From NCBI GenBank assembly GCA_019635015.1, contig JAHCAG010000019.1, positions 1 to 64,000 on the forward strand: a stretch of 64,000 bases of DNA, read 5' to 3'. Position numbers and translations under genes: made by a program. Positions 17,338 to 25,078 of the stretch are shown here, piece by piece. The stretch's first letter is position 1; every line of letters starts with the position of its first letter. The stretch comes from Burkholderiales bacterium (GTDB lineage: Bacteria; Pseudomonadota; Gammaproteobacteria; Burkholderiales; SG8-41). The notes under the pieces are model-generated. The model saw nothing but the letters and a program-made list of their open reading frames with translations, was not told the DNA's origin and made no database searches.

Positions 17338-17704
17338 GTCCTGACCTTTTCCGGTGAAAACCCATGGGAGTCCGTCACAGCCCTGGGGCGGTGCGGACAA
17401 CGATCCTGCGTCTTGGGAGAGCCCGGCGACCTTGCGCCGGACCGGAGGGTCAGCGGCGGTTGCGGCGCCGGGCGGCAGAGACGAAGACGTTCTGCTTCCG
17501 GGTGGCGGTTTCGTGCTTGCGGATCGGAATCAGCGCAAGGCGGGGACGTACGGACACCAGCCGCGCCATACAGCGGGCTGTCAGTGTGAGCCAGTATCCG
17601 ATTATTGTTGCCATGTCCTGATGGACTGCGGTTTTCCGGGGAAGTTCAATGCTTCAAAGCTGCGGGGCGGATGAAGCGCGTGGTGGCGTTATCCGACACA
17701 TGAG
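17338..17704. other. Intergenic stretch between rnk and the toxin gene
   Basis: 367 bases without a confident gene. On the minus strand, an ATG at 17614 preceded by TCAGGAC opens a 54-codon Arg-rich frame ending at 17450. Its upstream sequence (CCGGAAAA, then TCAGGACATG and GCAACA) resembles the rnk leader (CCGGAAAAGG, TCAGGACATG, CAACA), as if the rnk 5' region had been partly duplicated. The peptide is not recognised; probably not a gene. Confidence 0.35.
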
Positions 17705-17977
17705 TCATCGCGTTTCGTAAATGCTCGACCGGTGCCCGACCTTGACCACAATCACGACCAGCCGGTCGTCGTGGATTTCATAAATGATGCGATAGACGCC
17801 CTGGCGGACGCGGTAGCGGTTCTGTCCTGACAGCTTCACGCAGCCGTCGCCACGGGGATTGAGTGCGAGGGCGCTGATGCGGTCGAGGATGCGCCGCACG
17901 TCCGCGTTCGGAATGGTTCGCAGATCCTTGCTTACCGACTGCTTGACGGTGATCGTCCAGACCTTAGAGCTTGCCAT
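17705..17977 (-). CDS. Type II toxin, RelE/ParE family
   Basis: 90 aa, basic. Pattern: KQSVSKDLRTIP near the N-terminus, NPRGDGCVKLSG in the middle and YRVRQGVYRIIYEI then VVIVVKVGHRSSIY at the end, as in RelE-type ribosome-dependent mRNA interferases. Its start overlaps the end of the antitoxin gene by 14 nt, the usual antitoxin-first order with translational coupling. Confidence 0.85.
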   Translation of the reverse strand: MASSKVWTITVKQSVSKDLRTIPNADVRRILDRISALALNPRGDGCVKLSGQNRYRVRQGVYRIIYEIHDDRLVVIVVKVGHRSSIYETR

Positions 17978-18197
17978 TCGCTTTCAGGTCGGCGAGCAGG
18001 GCTTCGTAGGTCATTTCCGGTTCGGCGGCGCGCAACTCGAAGGCGGCAAGGTCTTCCTGATCTTCGCGCATCAGCAGTTTGACCGCCTCGTCCACCAGTT
18101 CTGAGACGGAAACCTGGGTGCTGGCTGCACGCAGACGCAGCGCCTGGTGGATCGCAGGATCGAAGTAAATCGTTGATCTTTTGGATAAATCGCTCAT
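17964..18197 (-). CDS. Antitoxin, ribbon-helix-helix type
   Basis: 77 aa. The N-terminus (RSTIYFDPAIHQALRLRA, then VSVSELVDEAV) fits a ribbon-helix-helix DNA-binding domain; the acidic C-terminal half (REDQEDLAAFELRAAEPE) would wrap the toxin. ATG 18197 follows AAGGAGT. Expected to repress its own promoter through the repeats at 18225-18248. Confidence 0.85.
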   Translation of the reverse strand: MSDLSKRSTIYFDPAIHQALRLRAASTQVSVSELVDEAVKLLMREDQEDLAAFELRAAEPEMTYEALLADLKANGKL

Positions 18198-18222
18198 GGG
18201 TGGGACTCCTTAAGGCAAGAGC

Positions 18223-18251
18223 ACTATAACGTTGTAACGCTATAACGTCAA
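18223..18251 (-). promoter_or_regulatory. Toxin-antitoxin promoter with three tandem 8-bp operator repeats
   Basis: On the minus strand TTGACG (18246-18251) and TATAGT (18223-18228) are 17 nt apart, a strong sigma70-type promoter. Between and across them lie three contiguous 8-bp repeats on the plus strand: TATAACGT (18225), TGTAACGC (18233) and TATAACGT (18241). This spacing suits cooperative binding of a ribbon-helix-helix antitoxin, giving autoregulation. Confidence 0.7.
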
Positions 18252-18334
18252 GATGTCATGCGGTGCCTGAATTGGCATGGATTGATTGAAAGGCCGCGTC
18301 AGGTGATCTGTTGAAGTGCAGACGAGATTGGGTT

Positions 18335-18361
18335 CCCGTAATACGCTTCGCTCCTTACGGG
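18335..18361. repeat. Short hairpin repeat (CCCGTAA...TTACGGG)
   Basis: CCCGTAA (18335-18341) pairs with TTACGGG (18355-18361) around a CGCTTCGCTCC-type loop. Resembles part of the repeat at 10085-10180. It lies just upstream of the sulfurtransferase start. Confidence 0.45.
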
Positions 18362-18387
18362 CTACTTCCATCGATTTTTTTGGCGAT

Positions 18388-19242
18388 ATGTCATCCGCAA
18401 ATTTCCCCGATCCCCGCTACCTGATCACCACTCCCGAACTCGCGTCCCGCCTCAAGGACGTTACGCTGATCGACCTCCGTCCCGCCGAAGACTTCGCCGT
18501 CGGCCACATTGCTGGCAGCACCCACGTCGATATCTATGGCGTCAGCCTCAATGACTCCTCCGAAGCGCCGCTCAATTCTTTCCTCGCGATTTTCCGCGTG
18601 CTCTTCGGTTCGCGCGGGGTGCGTGCCGACCGGCCGGTGGTGATCTACGACCACGAATCGGGCGAGCGGGCTTCGCGGGCGGTGTGGCTGCTGGCGGTGC
18701 TGGGGCATCCGGATGTGCGGCTGCTCGACGGCGGTACCGAGGGCTGGGTGAGGGCGGGGCAAAAACTCGTGCGTCTGACCGGGGCGCCACCGCCGGTCGA
18801 TCCGACGCAGGCGCCGCCGACACCGCCGCCGTTCCGCGGCACGATGAATATGGATTTTCTGGCGACGCGTTTCGATGTCGAGCGCGCGATCGGTGATCCT
18901 GCTGCGGTGATCGTCGATGTGCGCCGCGAATCCGAATACCGCGGCACGGAAAAACGCGCGCGCCGCGTCGGCACGATACCCGGTGCGGTACACCTGTTCT
19001 GGCGCGACCACCTGGATCAACACGGTGCTTTCCGCAGGCCCGACGACATCCGCGCGCTGTACGAAGGGAAGGGCATCACCCCGGACAAGACCGTGATTAC
19101 CCTGTGCCACGGCGGCTACCGCTCGGCCAGCACCTTCATCGCGCTGAAGTCGCTGGGTTACCCGAAAGTGCGCAACTATGTCTCGGCCTGGGGCGAGTGG
19201 GGCAACCGCGAGGACACGCGGATCGTCATCCCCGGGGCCTGA
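18388..19242 (+). CDS. Sulfurtransferase with two rhodanese domains
   Basis: 284 aa from ATG 18388; an upstream in-frame ATG at 18316 adds residues encoded by a repeat and is not favoured. The N-terminal rhodanese domain (about 10-130) lacks a catalytic Cys (YDHESGERAS in its place). The C-terminal domain (about 150-284) has the active loop CHGGYRSAS. This is the normal arrangement of thiosulfate/mercaptopyruvate sulfurtransferases. A Pro-rich linker joins them. Cytoplasmic; transfers sulfane sulfur to cyanide or thiols. Confidence 0.88.
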   Translation: MSSANFPDPRYLITTPELASRLKDVTLIDLRPAEDFAVGHIAGSTHVDIYGVSLNDSSEAPLNSFLAIFRVLFGSRGVRADRPVVIYDHESGERASRAVWLLAVLGHPDVRLLDGGTEGWVRAGQKLVRLTGAPPPVDPTQAPPTPPPFRGTMNMDFLATRFDVERAIGDPAAVIVDVRRESEYRGTEKRARRVGTIPGAVHLFWRDHLDQHGAFRRPDDIRALYEGKGITPDKTVITLCHGGYRSASTFIALKSLGYPKVRNYVSAWGEWGNREDTRIVIPGA

Positions 19243-19316
19243 GCAGGCTGCGTTCCCGGCAATCGTGAGGAGTATGGCGCTGCCACTGCTCCGTCATGCC
19301 GGGTTGCAGGTCACCG

Positions 19317-20306
19317 TCAGTTGGAGATGCCTGCCTTGCGGATGACTTCCCCCCATTTTTTGATTTCGGCCTTGATCTGTGCGCCCATTTGCTCCGGGGT
19401 TCCCGTGGCGGCTTCAATGCCGTCGAGGTCGAAGCTGGCCTGCACGTCAGGCAATTTCAGGGCTGTGGTGGCTTCCCGGTTCAGGATCTGAATGACCTTC
19501 GTCGGTGTTTTTGCCGGAGCGAGCAAGCCAAACCAGGCATAGGCTTCGAATCCCGGATAGCCAATTTCGGACATGGCCGGGACGTCCGGGAGCGATGCCG
19601 ACCGGTTCAGTGTCGCCACGGCGAGTGCGCGCAGCCGGCTGCTCTGGATATGTGCCCTGGCGGTGGACAGGGTTGCAAAGGCGAGGTCCACCTGGCCGCC
19701 CACCAGGGCGGTGACCTGCGGGCCCGCGCCTTTGTACGCGATATGGGTGGCATTGAGTCCGCTCGCGATTTTGAGCAGTTCCATCGCCAGGTGGGCTGCG
19801 GTTCCGCTGCCTCCGGTGCTGTAGTTCAGTCCGGCGGGCGAGGACTTGGAAAGCGCTATGAGTTCCTTGACGGATTTTGCCGGCACCTTGGCGTGCACGA
19901 CGAGCACCGGGGTGATTTTTGCGGCGAGGATGACCGGTGCAAAATCGCGGATGGTGTCGTAGGGCAGTTTTGGCTGAAGGCTCGGATTGGTGACATGGGG
20001 CAGGGCGCAGACCAGCAGGGTATAGCCGTCCGGAGTCGCCTTGGCCACGATCTCGGAGCCGATGATGGTGGATGCGCCGGGCCGGTTGTCCACGATGACC
20101 TGCTGCCGGAATTGCGAAGACATCTTGTCGGCCAGCACGCGTCCGACCCTGTCGGCTCCGCCGCCCGGTGCGAAGGGGACGACCATACGCAGCGGCCTGT
20201 TGGGAAATTCATTGCCGGATGCCGGCAGGCTGCAAACGAGGGCGCCGACAGTGGCAAGTGCGGCGGCGGCATGCGCCGGCCGCAGCCGTATGGTTTGTTC
20301 AGACAT
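19317..20306 (-). CDS. Bug-family tripartite tricarboxylate transporter receptor (TctC-like)
   Basis: 329 aa with a signal peptide after a short basic N-terminus (ends LPASGNEFP). Family motifs: NRPLRMVVPFAPGGGAD, VIVDNRPGAS and IAYKGAGPQV. GGAGGAGAACC precedes ATG 20306. It is 47 nt downstream of the CoA-transferase gene on the same strand, so the pair probably imports and activates the same organic acid. Confidence 0.9.
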   Translation of the reverse strand: MSEQTIRLRPAHAAAALATVGALVCSLPASGNEFPNRPLRMVVPFAPGGGADRVGRVLADKMSSQFRQQVIVDNRPGASTIIGSEIVAKATPDGYTLLVCALPHVTNPSLQPKLPYDTIRDFAPVILAAKITPVLVVHAKVPAKSVKELIALSKSSPAGLNYSTGGSGTAAHLAMELLKIASGLNATHIAYKGAGPQVTALVGGQVDLAFATLSTARAHIQSSRLRALAVATLNRSASLPDVPAMSEIGYPGFEAYAWFGLLAPAKTPTKVIQILNREATTALKLPDVQASFDLDGIEAATGTPEQMGAQIKAEIKKWGEVIRKAGISN

Positions 20307-20353
20307 GGTTCTCCTCCGTATAGGGGTTGTTTTTCTGCCGGCGGCACCTGCCG

Positions 20354-21553
20354 TCAGCAGATGGTCTTGCTGTTTTTCAGACGCTGGATGTCATCGGGCG
20401 GGTAGCCCAGTTGTTCCAGCAATGCGGTCGTGTCGGCGCCCAGGCTGGGCGCGGCCCGGGTCGGCAGCTTGGCATCGGACAGCCGTATGGGGTTGGCAAT
20501 CATGCGGGCGACACGGCCATCCGGATAGGTGAAGTCCCGGATGCCGTGGCGTTCGCCGACAAAGGGATTTTCGAGCGCCTGTTCGATGTCGTTGACCGGC
20601 GCGGCGGGTACCGATCCGTCAAAGTGCTTCAGCCACTCTGCGGTGGTTCGTGTCATCAGCGCTTCGTCAAGCATCCGGGTCAGACGGTCCCGGTTTTTCA
20701 GGCGTGCCGCGTAGTTGGCGAAATCAGGATGGCTGGCCCATTCCGGCTTGCCGATCTTCCCGGCCAGCACGGGCCAGAATTTTTCCTTGTTGCACATGAT
20801 GAAGATCCAGCCGTCGGCGGTGCGATACAACTGGCTGGGAGTGAGTGATGGATGGCTGCCGCGCGGGGCGCGCCCTGTCACGTCGCCGGCATTGAGATAC
20901 CAGACGCCGGGGTAATTCAGGTTGTGCAGCGCGAGGTCGAACAACGATACATCCACGTCACGGCCAATGCCGGTGCTGCGCGCGCTGTGGATGCCGGCGA
21001 GCAGGCCGAAGACGGCGGCCAGCCCGGTCATCAGGTCGACGACGGACAATCCGTAGCGTACGGGAGGGCCCTCCGGCTCTCCGGTGACCGACATGTGTCC
21101 CGCTTCCGCCTGCATCAGGTAGTCGTATCCCGGCCATGTTGCCCGGGAACCTTCCCTGCCGTAGGCCGAGAGGTGCGCACAAACGATTGATTTCTTTACT
21201 TCTTTCAGGTCTGCGTAAGTCAAGCCGAGTTTTTTCGGCAGATCGCCGCGCAGGTTGTCGAACAGTCCGTCTGCGGTTCGCACCAGGTCGTGAAGAATGC
21301 GCTTGCCCTCGGGCTGCTTGAGGTCGAGGCCGATGCTTTTTTTGTTCCGGTTGAAGGTCTGGTAGAACTGGCTGTCACCCTCGCCGAAGAAATGCGGGCC
21401 CACGAAACGGCCGACTTCCCCCTTCTCTGCGGGATTCTCGACCTTGATCACTTCAGCGCCCAGGTCTGACAGGTACAGGGTGCCCCAGGGGCCGGCACCA
21501 TATTGTTCGACCGCGATGATTCGCATTCCTGCCAGCGGCAATGAGGGCTTCAT
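20354..21553 (-). CDS. CaiB/BaiF family (class III) CoA-transferase
   Basis: Moves CoA from one acyl-CoA to another carboxylic acid. 399 aa from ATG 21553. Features: LPLAGMRIIAVEQYGAGPWG, DLGAEVIKVENP, NRNKKSIGLDLK, and GYDYLMQAEAGHMSVTGEPEGPP, whose region holds the catalytic Asp in class III enzymes. C-terminal GADTTALLEQLGY is typical. Divergent from prpC across a 122-nt region with a 14-bp palindrome, and followed by a Bug receptor. Confidence 0.9.
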   Translation of the reverse strand: MKPSLPLAGMRIIAVEQYGAGPWGTLYLSDLGAEVIKVENPAEKGEVGRFVGPHFFGEGDSQFYQTFNRNKKSIGLDLKQPEGKRILHDLVRTADGLFDNLRGDLPKKLGLTYADLKEVKKSIVCAHLSAYGREGSRATWPGYDYLMQAEAGHMSVTGEPEGPPVRYGLSVVDLMTGLAAVFGLLAGIHSARSTGIGRDVDVSLFDLALHNLNYPGVWYLNAGDVTGRAPRGSHPSLTPSQLYRTADGWIFIMCNKEKFWPVLAGKIGKPEWASHPDFANYAARLKNRDRLTRMLDEALMTRTTAEWLKHFDGSVPAAPVNDIEQALENPFVGERHGIRDFTYPDGRVARMIANPIRLSDAKLPTRAAPSLGADTTALLEQLGYPPDDIQRLKNSKTIC

Positions 21554-21591
21554 GTGGGGGTTCCCGCCTTTTATGTTTGTGATAAAGTCCG

Positions 21592-21605
21592 TATGTCCGG
21601 ACATA
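21592..21605. promoter_or_regulatory. Perfect 14-bp palindrome, candidate operator
   Basis: TATGTCCGGACATA lies between the divergent CoA-transferase and prpC genes. A perfect dyad of this shape resembles operators of GntR/FadR-type regulators that control organic acid catabolism. No regulator gene is adjacent, so its binder is unknown. Confidence 0.5.
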
Positions 21606-21675
21606 TTGAGGTTCAAGGTATCACCATGTCGAAATTGATGTCAAACCCCGGACCTGCGCGACACAAAGGAGCCTG

Positions 21676-22827
21676 ATGAACACCGGATCTGTTGCAGTGA
21701 AACCCAAAAAATCCGTGGCCCTGTCGGGTGTGCCGGCCGGCAGCACGGCGCTGTGCACGGTGGGGCGCAGCGGCAACGACCTGCATTACCGGGGTTACGA
21801 CATCCTCGACATTGCCGAGACCTGCGAATTCGAGGAAATCGCCCACCTGCTGGTGCACGGCAGGCTGCCCAATGCCGCGGAACTGCGCGCCTACAAGACC
21901 AAGCTCAAGTCACTGCGCGGGCTGCCCGCGGTGGTGCGCCAGGTGCTCGAACAGCTGCCGCCGGCGGCGCACCCGATGGACGTGATGCGCACCGGCTGCT
22001 CGGCCCTGGGCGCGGCGATGCCCGAGCGTGAAGACCACGGCATCCCGGGCGCACGCGACATCGCCGACCGGCTGATGGCCTCTTTCGGTTCGATGCTGCT
22101 CTACTGGCACCACTGGAGCCAGAACGGCAAACGCATCGAGGTCGAGACCGATGACGACTCGATCGGCGGGCACTTCCTGCACCTGCTGCACGGCAAGCCG
22201 GCGTCCGACTCCTGGGTGCGCGCGATGCACACCTCGCTGAACCTCTACGCCGAGCACGAATACAACGCCTCGACCTTCACCTGCCGCGTCATCGCCGGCA
22301 CCGGCTCCGACATCCATTCGGCGATCACCGGCGGCATCGGCGCGCTGCGCGGCCCGAAACACGGTGGCGCCAACGAGGTCGGCTTCGAGGTGATGAACCG
22401 CTACGAGACGCCGGAGGCCGCGGAGAACGACATCATCACCCGCGTCGCCAACAAGGAGGTGGTGATCGGCTTCGGCCACCCGGTCTACACCATCGCCGAC
22501 CCGCGCAACAAGATCATCAAGGAGGTCGCGCGCAAGCTGTCGAAGGAAGCCGGCGACATGAGGATGTTCGAGGTCGCCGAACGCATCGAGGCGGTGATGA
22601 TGCGGGAGAAGAAGATGTTCGCGAACCTCGACTGGTATTCGGCCGTGTCCTACCACCGGATGGGCGTGCCGACGCCGATGTTCACGCCGCTCTTTATCAT
22701 CTCGCGCACCAGCGGCTGGTCGGCGCACGTGATCGAGCAGCGCATCGACAACAAGATCATCCGCCCGACGGCGGTCTACACCGGGCCGGAGAATCGCAGC
22801 TTCGTGCCGTTAAAGGACAGGAAGTAA
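21676..22827 (+). CDS. prpC: 2-methylcitrate synthase
   Basis: Condenses propionyl-CoA with oxaloacetate in the methylcitrate cycle. 383 aa, close to the usual 370-390. Citrate synthase family residues: [35 protein letters not shown] (around the first catalytic His region), [15 protein letters not shown] (second His), and SAHVIEQR near the end. AAAGGAG precedes ATG 21676. It heads the prpC-prpD pair. Confidence 0.92.
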   Translation: MNTGSVAVKPKKSVALSGVPAGSTALCTVGRSGNDLHYRGYDILDIAETCEFEEIAHLLVHGRLPNAAELRAYKTKLKSLRGLPAVVRQVLEQLPPAAHPMDVMRTGCSALGAAMPEREDHGIPGARDIADRLMASFGSMLLYWHHWSQNGKRIEVETDDDSIGGHFLHLLHGKPASDSWVRAMHTSLNLYAEHEYNASTFTCRVIAGTGSDIHSAITGGIGALRGPKHGGANEVGFEVMNRYETPEAAENDIITRVANKEVVIGFGHPVYTIADPRNKIIKEVARKLSKEAGDMRMFEVAERIEAVMMREKKMFANLDWYSAVSYHRMGVPTPMFTPLFIISRTSGWSAHVIEQRIDNKIIRPTAVYTGPENRSFVPLKDRK

Positions 22828-22836
22828 GCGGCGAAT

Positions 22837-22920
22837 AGTGAGCGGTGAGCAAGGGCTGGCTACGGAAGTTCCGCTCACTGCTCACCGCTCACCGCTTACC
22901 ATTTACCAATCACCAATCAC
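22837..22920. repeat. GTGAGCGGTGAGC-type repeat between prpC and prpD
   Basis: AGTGAGCGGTGAGC (about 22837-22850) is opposed by GCTCACTGCTCACCGCTCAC (about 22873-22892), followed by short CACC/CAAT tandem units. Similar simple inverted repeats are dispersed in proteobacterial genomes. It could fold in the prpCD transcript. Confidence 0.5.
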
Positions 22921-22942
22921 CTTATCTATTAAGCCTAAACCC

Positions 22943-24385
22943 ATGAGCGCTCCCATCTCCAACGTCCGCCCCAAACCCGACGCCGTCATCACCGACATCG
23001 CCGACTACGCCGGCAAGGCAAAGATCAGCAGCACCGAGGCCTACAACACTGCGAGGCTGTGCCTGATGGATACCCTGGGTTGCGGCTTCGAGGCGCTGTC
23101 CTACCCCGCCTGCACCAAGCTGATGGGGCCGGTGGTGCCGGGCGCGACGATGGCGGGGGGTGCGAAGGTGCCGGGCACCTCCTTCCAGCTGGACCCGGTG
23201 ATGGCCGCCTTCAACATCGGCTGCATGATCCGCTGGCTCGACTTCAACGACACTTGGCTGGCGGCGGAATGGGGTCACCCCTCGGACAACCTCGGCGGCA
23301 TCCTTGCCATGGCCGATTACCTCTCCCGCCAGGCCGTTGCTGCGGGTAAAAAACCGCTCACCATGCGCGAGGTGCTGACCGCCATGATCAAGGCCCATGA
23401 GATCCAGGGCGTGATCGCGCTGGAGAACAGTTTCAACCGTGTCGGCCTCGACCATGTGCTGCTGGTCAAGGTGGCCTCCACCGCCGTGGTCTCCAGCCTG
23501 ATGGGCCTCAGCCGCGAGGAGACCATCAACGCGGTGTCGAATGCCTGGATCGACGGGCAGTCACTGCGCACCTACCGCCATGCGCCGAATACCGGCTCGC
23601 GCAAGTCCTGGGCCGCCGGGGACGCCACCAGCCGCGCGGTGCGCCTGGCGCTGATGGCGGCCAAGGGCGAGATGGGGTATCCCTCCGGCCTGTCGGCCAG
23701 GGGCTGGGGCTTCTACGACGTGCTGTTCAAGGGACAACCCTTCAAATTCACCCGCAAATACGGCGCCTACGTGATGGAGAACGTGCTGTTCAAGATCTCC
23801 TTCCCGGCGGAGTTCCATGCCCAGACCGCGGTCGAGTGCGCGGTGCAGCTGCACCCGCAGGTGAAGGACCGCCTGAACGACATCAAGAAGGTCGTGATCA
23901 CCACCCACGAGTCGGCAATCCGCATCATCGACAAGAAGGGGCCGCTCAACAACCCGGCCGACCGCGACCACTGCATCCAGTACATGGCGGCCATCGGCCT
24001 GATCAAGGGCAATCTGACTGCGGCGGATTACGAGGACGACGTCGCGCATGATCCACGGGTCGACGCGCTGCGCGACAGGATGGAATGTGTCGAGCACAAG
24101 CCCTGGAGCAGGGACTACCTCGATCCGCAGAAACGCTCGATCGCCAACGCGATCCAGGTCTTCTTCAAGGACGGCAGCAAGACCGCGAACATCGCCGTCG
24201 AATACCCGGTCGGCCACCGCCGCCGGCGCAAGGAGGGCATTCCGCTGCTCGAAGCCAAGTTCCGCACCAACCTCGCACGGCGCTTCCCCGAGAAGCAGCG
24301 CGCCGCCATCGAGGCCCTGTGCCGCGACCAGAAAAAACTGGAGGCGACACCAGTGCACGAATTCGTTGATATGATGGTGATCTGA
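22943..24385 (+). CDS. prpD: 2-methylcitrate dehydratase PrpD (MmgE/PrpD family)
   Basis: Dehydrates 2-methylcitrate to 2-methylaconitate; an aconitase hydrates the product. 480 aa, full length. ATG 22943 is chosen because upstream in-frame sequence is repeat. Recognisable parts: [56 protein letters not shown] and a [15 protein letters not shown] segment. The two AcnA-type aconitases downstream can complete the step. Confidence 0.92.
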   Translation: MSAPISNVRPKPDAVITDIADYAGKAKISSTEAYNTARLCLMDTLGCGFEALSYPACTKLMGPVVPGATMAGGAKVPGTSFQLDPVMAAFNIGCMIRWLDFNDTWLAAEWGHPSDNLGGILAMADYLSRQAVAAGKKPLTMREVLTAMIKAHEIQGVIALENSFNRVGLDHVLLVKVASTAVVSSLMGLSREETINAVSNAWIDGQSLRTYRHAPNTGSRKSWAAGDATSRAVRLALMAAKGEMGYPSGLSARGWGFYDVLFKGQPFKFTRKYGAYVMENVLFKISFPAEFHAQTAVECAVQLHPQVKDRLNDIKKVVITTHESAIRIIDKKGPLNNPADRDHCIQYMAAIGLIKGNLTAADYEDDVAHDPRVDALRDRMECVEHKPWSRDYLDPQKRSIANAIQVFFKDGSKTANIAVEYPVGHRRRRKEGIPLLEAKFRTNLARRFPEKQRAAIEALCRDQKKLEATPVHEFVDMMVI

Positions 24386-24390
24386 CGTCA

Positions 24391-24418
24391 TTATAAGTAT
24401 TTTATTTATATTTATATG
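24391..24418 (-). repeat. AT-rich IHF-like element, copy 5
   Basis: Minus strand AATAAAATACTTA (24394-24406), one mismatch to WATCAANNNNTTR, with an AT-rich flank. It fills the prpD-thioredoxin gap and runs into the ATG at 24416, leaving that start without a ribosome binding site. Confidence 0.6.
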
Positions 24419-24958
24419 AATTCCCTGCGCAAGCTGCTGTTTACCCTGCTGCTGGTGCTTGCCAGCGGCATGGCTGGCGCGCAGGGCGTGGTCACCCGCG
24501 ACGCGATGACGCATTTCTTCGACGCAAACATGGGCGACCTGCGCGCCGAACTGGCCGATGCCAAGGCCGCAGGCAAGAAAGGCATCCTGCTGATGTACGA
24601 GCAGGAAGGCTGCCCCGCCTGCCTCTACATGAAGCAGAATGTGCTCAACCGCAGCGACGTGCAGGCGCTGTACCGGAAGCATTTCGTCAATTTCACGATT
24701 GACCTTTTCGGCTCTGTGCCGCTGCAGGATTTCAAGGGCCGCGACATCACCGAGAAGGCCTTTGCCGCGGAAGCCAAGGTACGCGCCACGCCGACATTTG
24801 CCTTCCACGATCTCAACGGCACCGAGGTGGTACGCATCACCGGAGCGGTTCGCGACGTCGCGGAATTCAAGCTGCTGGCAGAATTTGTCGCCAGTGGCGC
24901 CTACCGCAACCGCAGTTTCGCCGAGCATCGTCAGCTGCTCCTCAAAAAAGGCGGCTGA
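24416..24958 (+). CDS. Periplasmic thioredoxin-fold protein (SoxW-like)
   Basis: 180 aa with a signal peptide (ends GMAGAQ). The thioredoxin-fold core has a redox motif in QEGCPACLYMK (CPAC) and the cis-Pro region RATPTFAFHD. This layout is seen in SoxW and similar thioredoxins that reduce periplasmic disulfides. No Shine-Dalgarno sequence precedes the ATG, because the AT-rich element abuts it. Sits between prpD and acnA. Confidence 0.8.
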   Translation: MNSLRKLLFTLLLVLASGMAGAQGVVTRDAMTHFFDANMGDLRAELADAKAAGKKGILLMYEQEGCPACLYMKQNVLNRSDVQALYRKHFVNFTIDLFGSVPLQDFKGRDITEKAFAAEAKVRATPTFAFHDLNGTEVVRITGAVRDVAEFKLLAEFVASGAYRNRSFAEHRQLLLKKGG

Positions 24959-25078
24959 TTCCGCATCGCGAACGCCGCACCGGCGTCGCGCAACGATTTA
25001 TTCCTCCCCGGCGAAGCCTTATAATTTGGGGCTTTTCGGCACCCTTTCATCCGGCACCCACTTCCAAGGAGCATCCGC

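Noticed and set aside
18316..18387. Longer start for the sulfurtransferase at ATG 18316
   Set aside because: The extra residues come from a hairpin repeat and precede the fold; ATG 18388 starts at the rhodanese domain.
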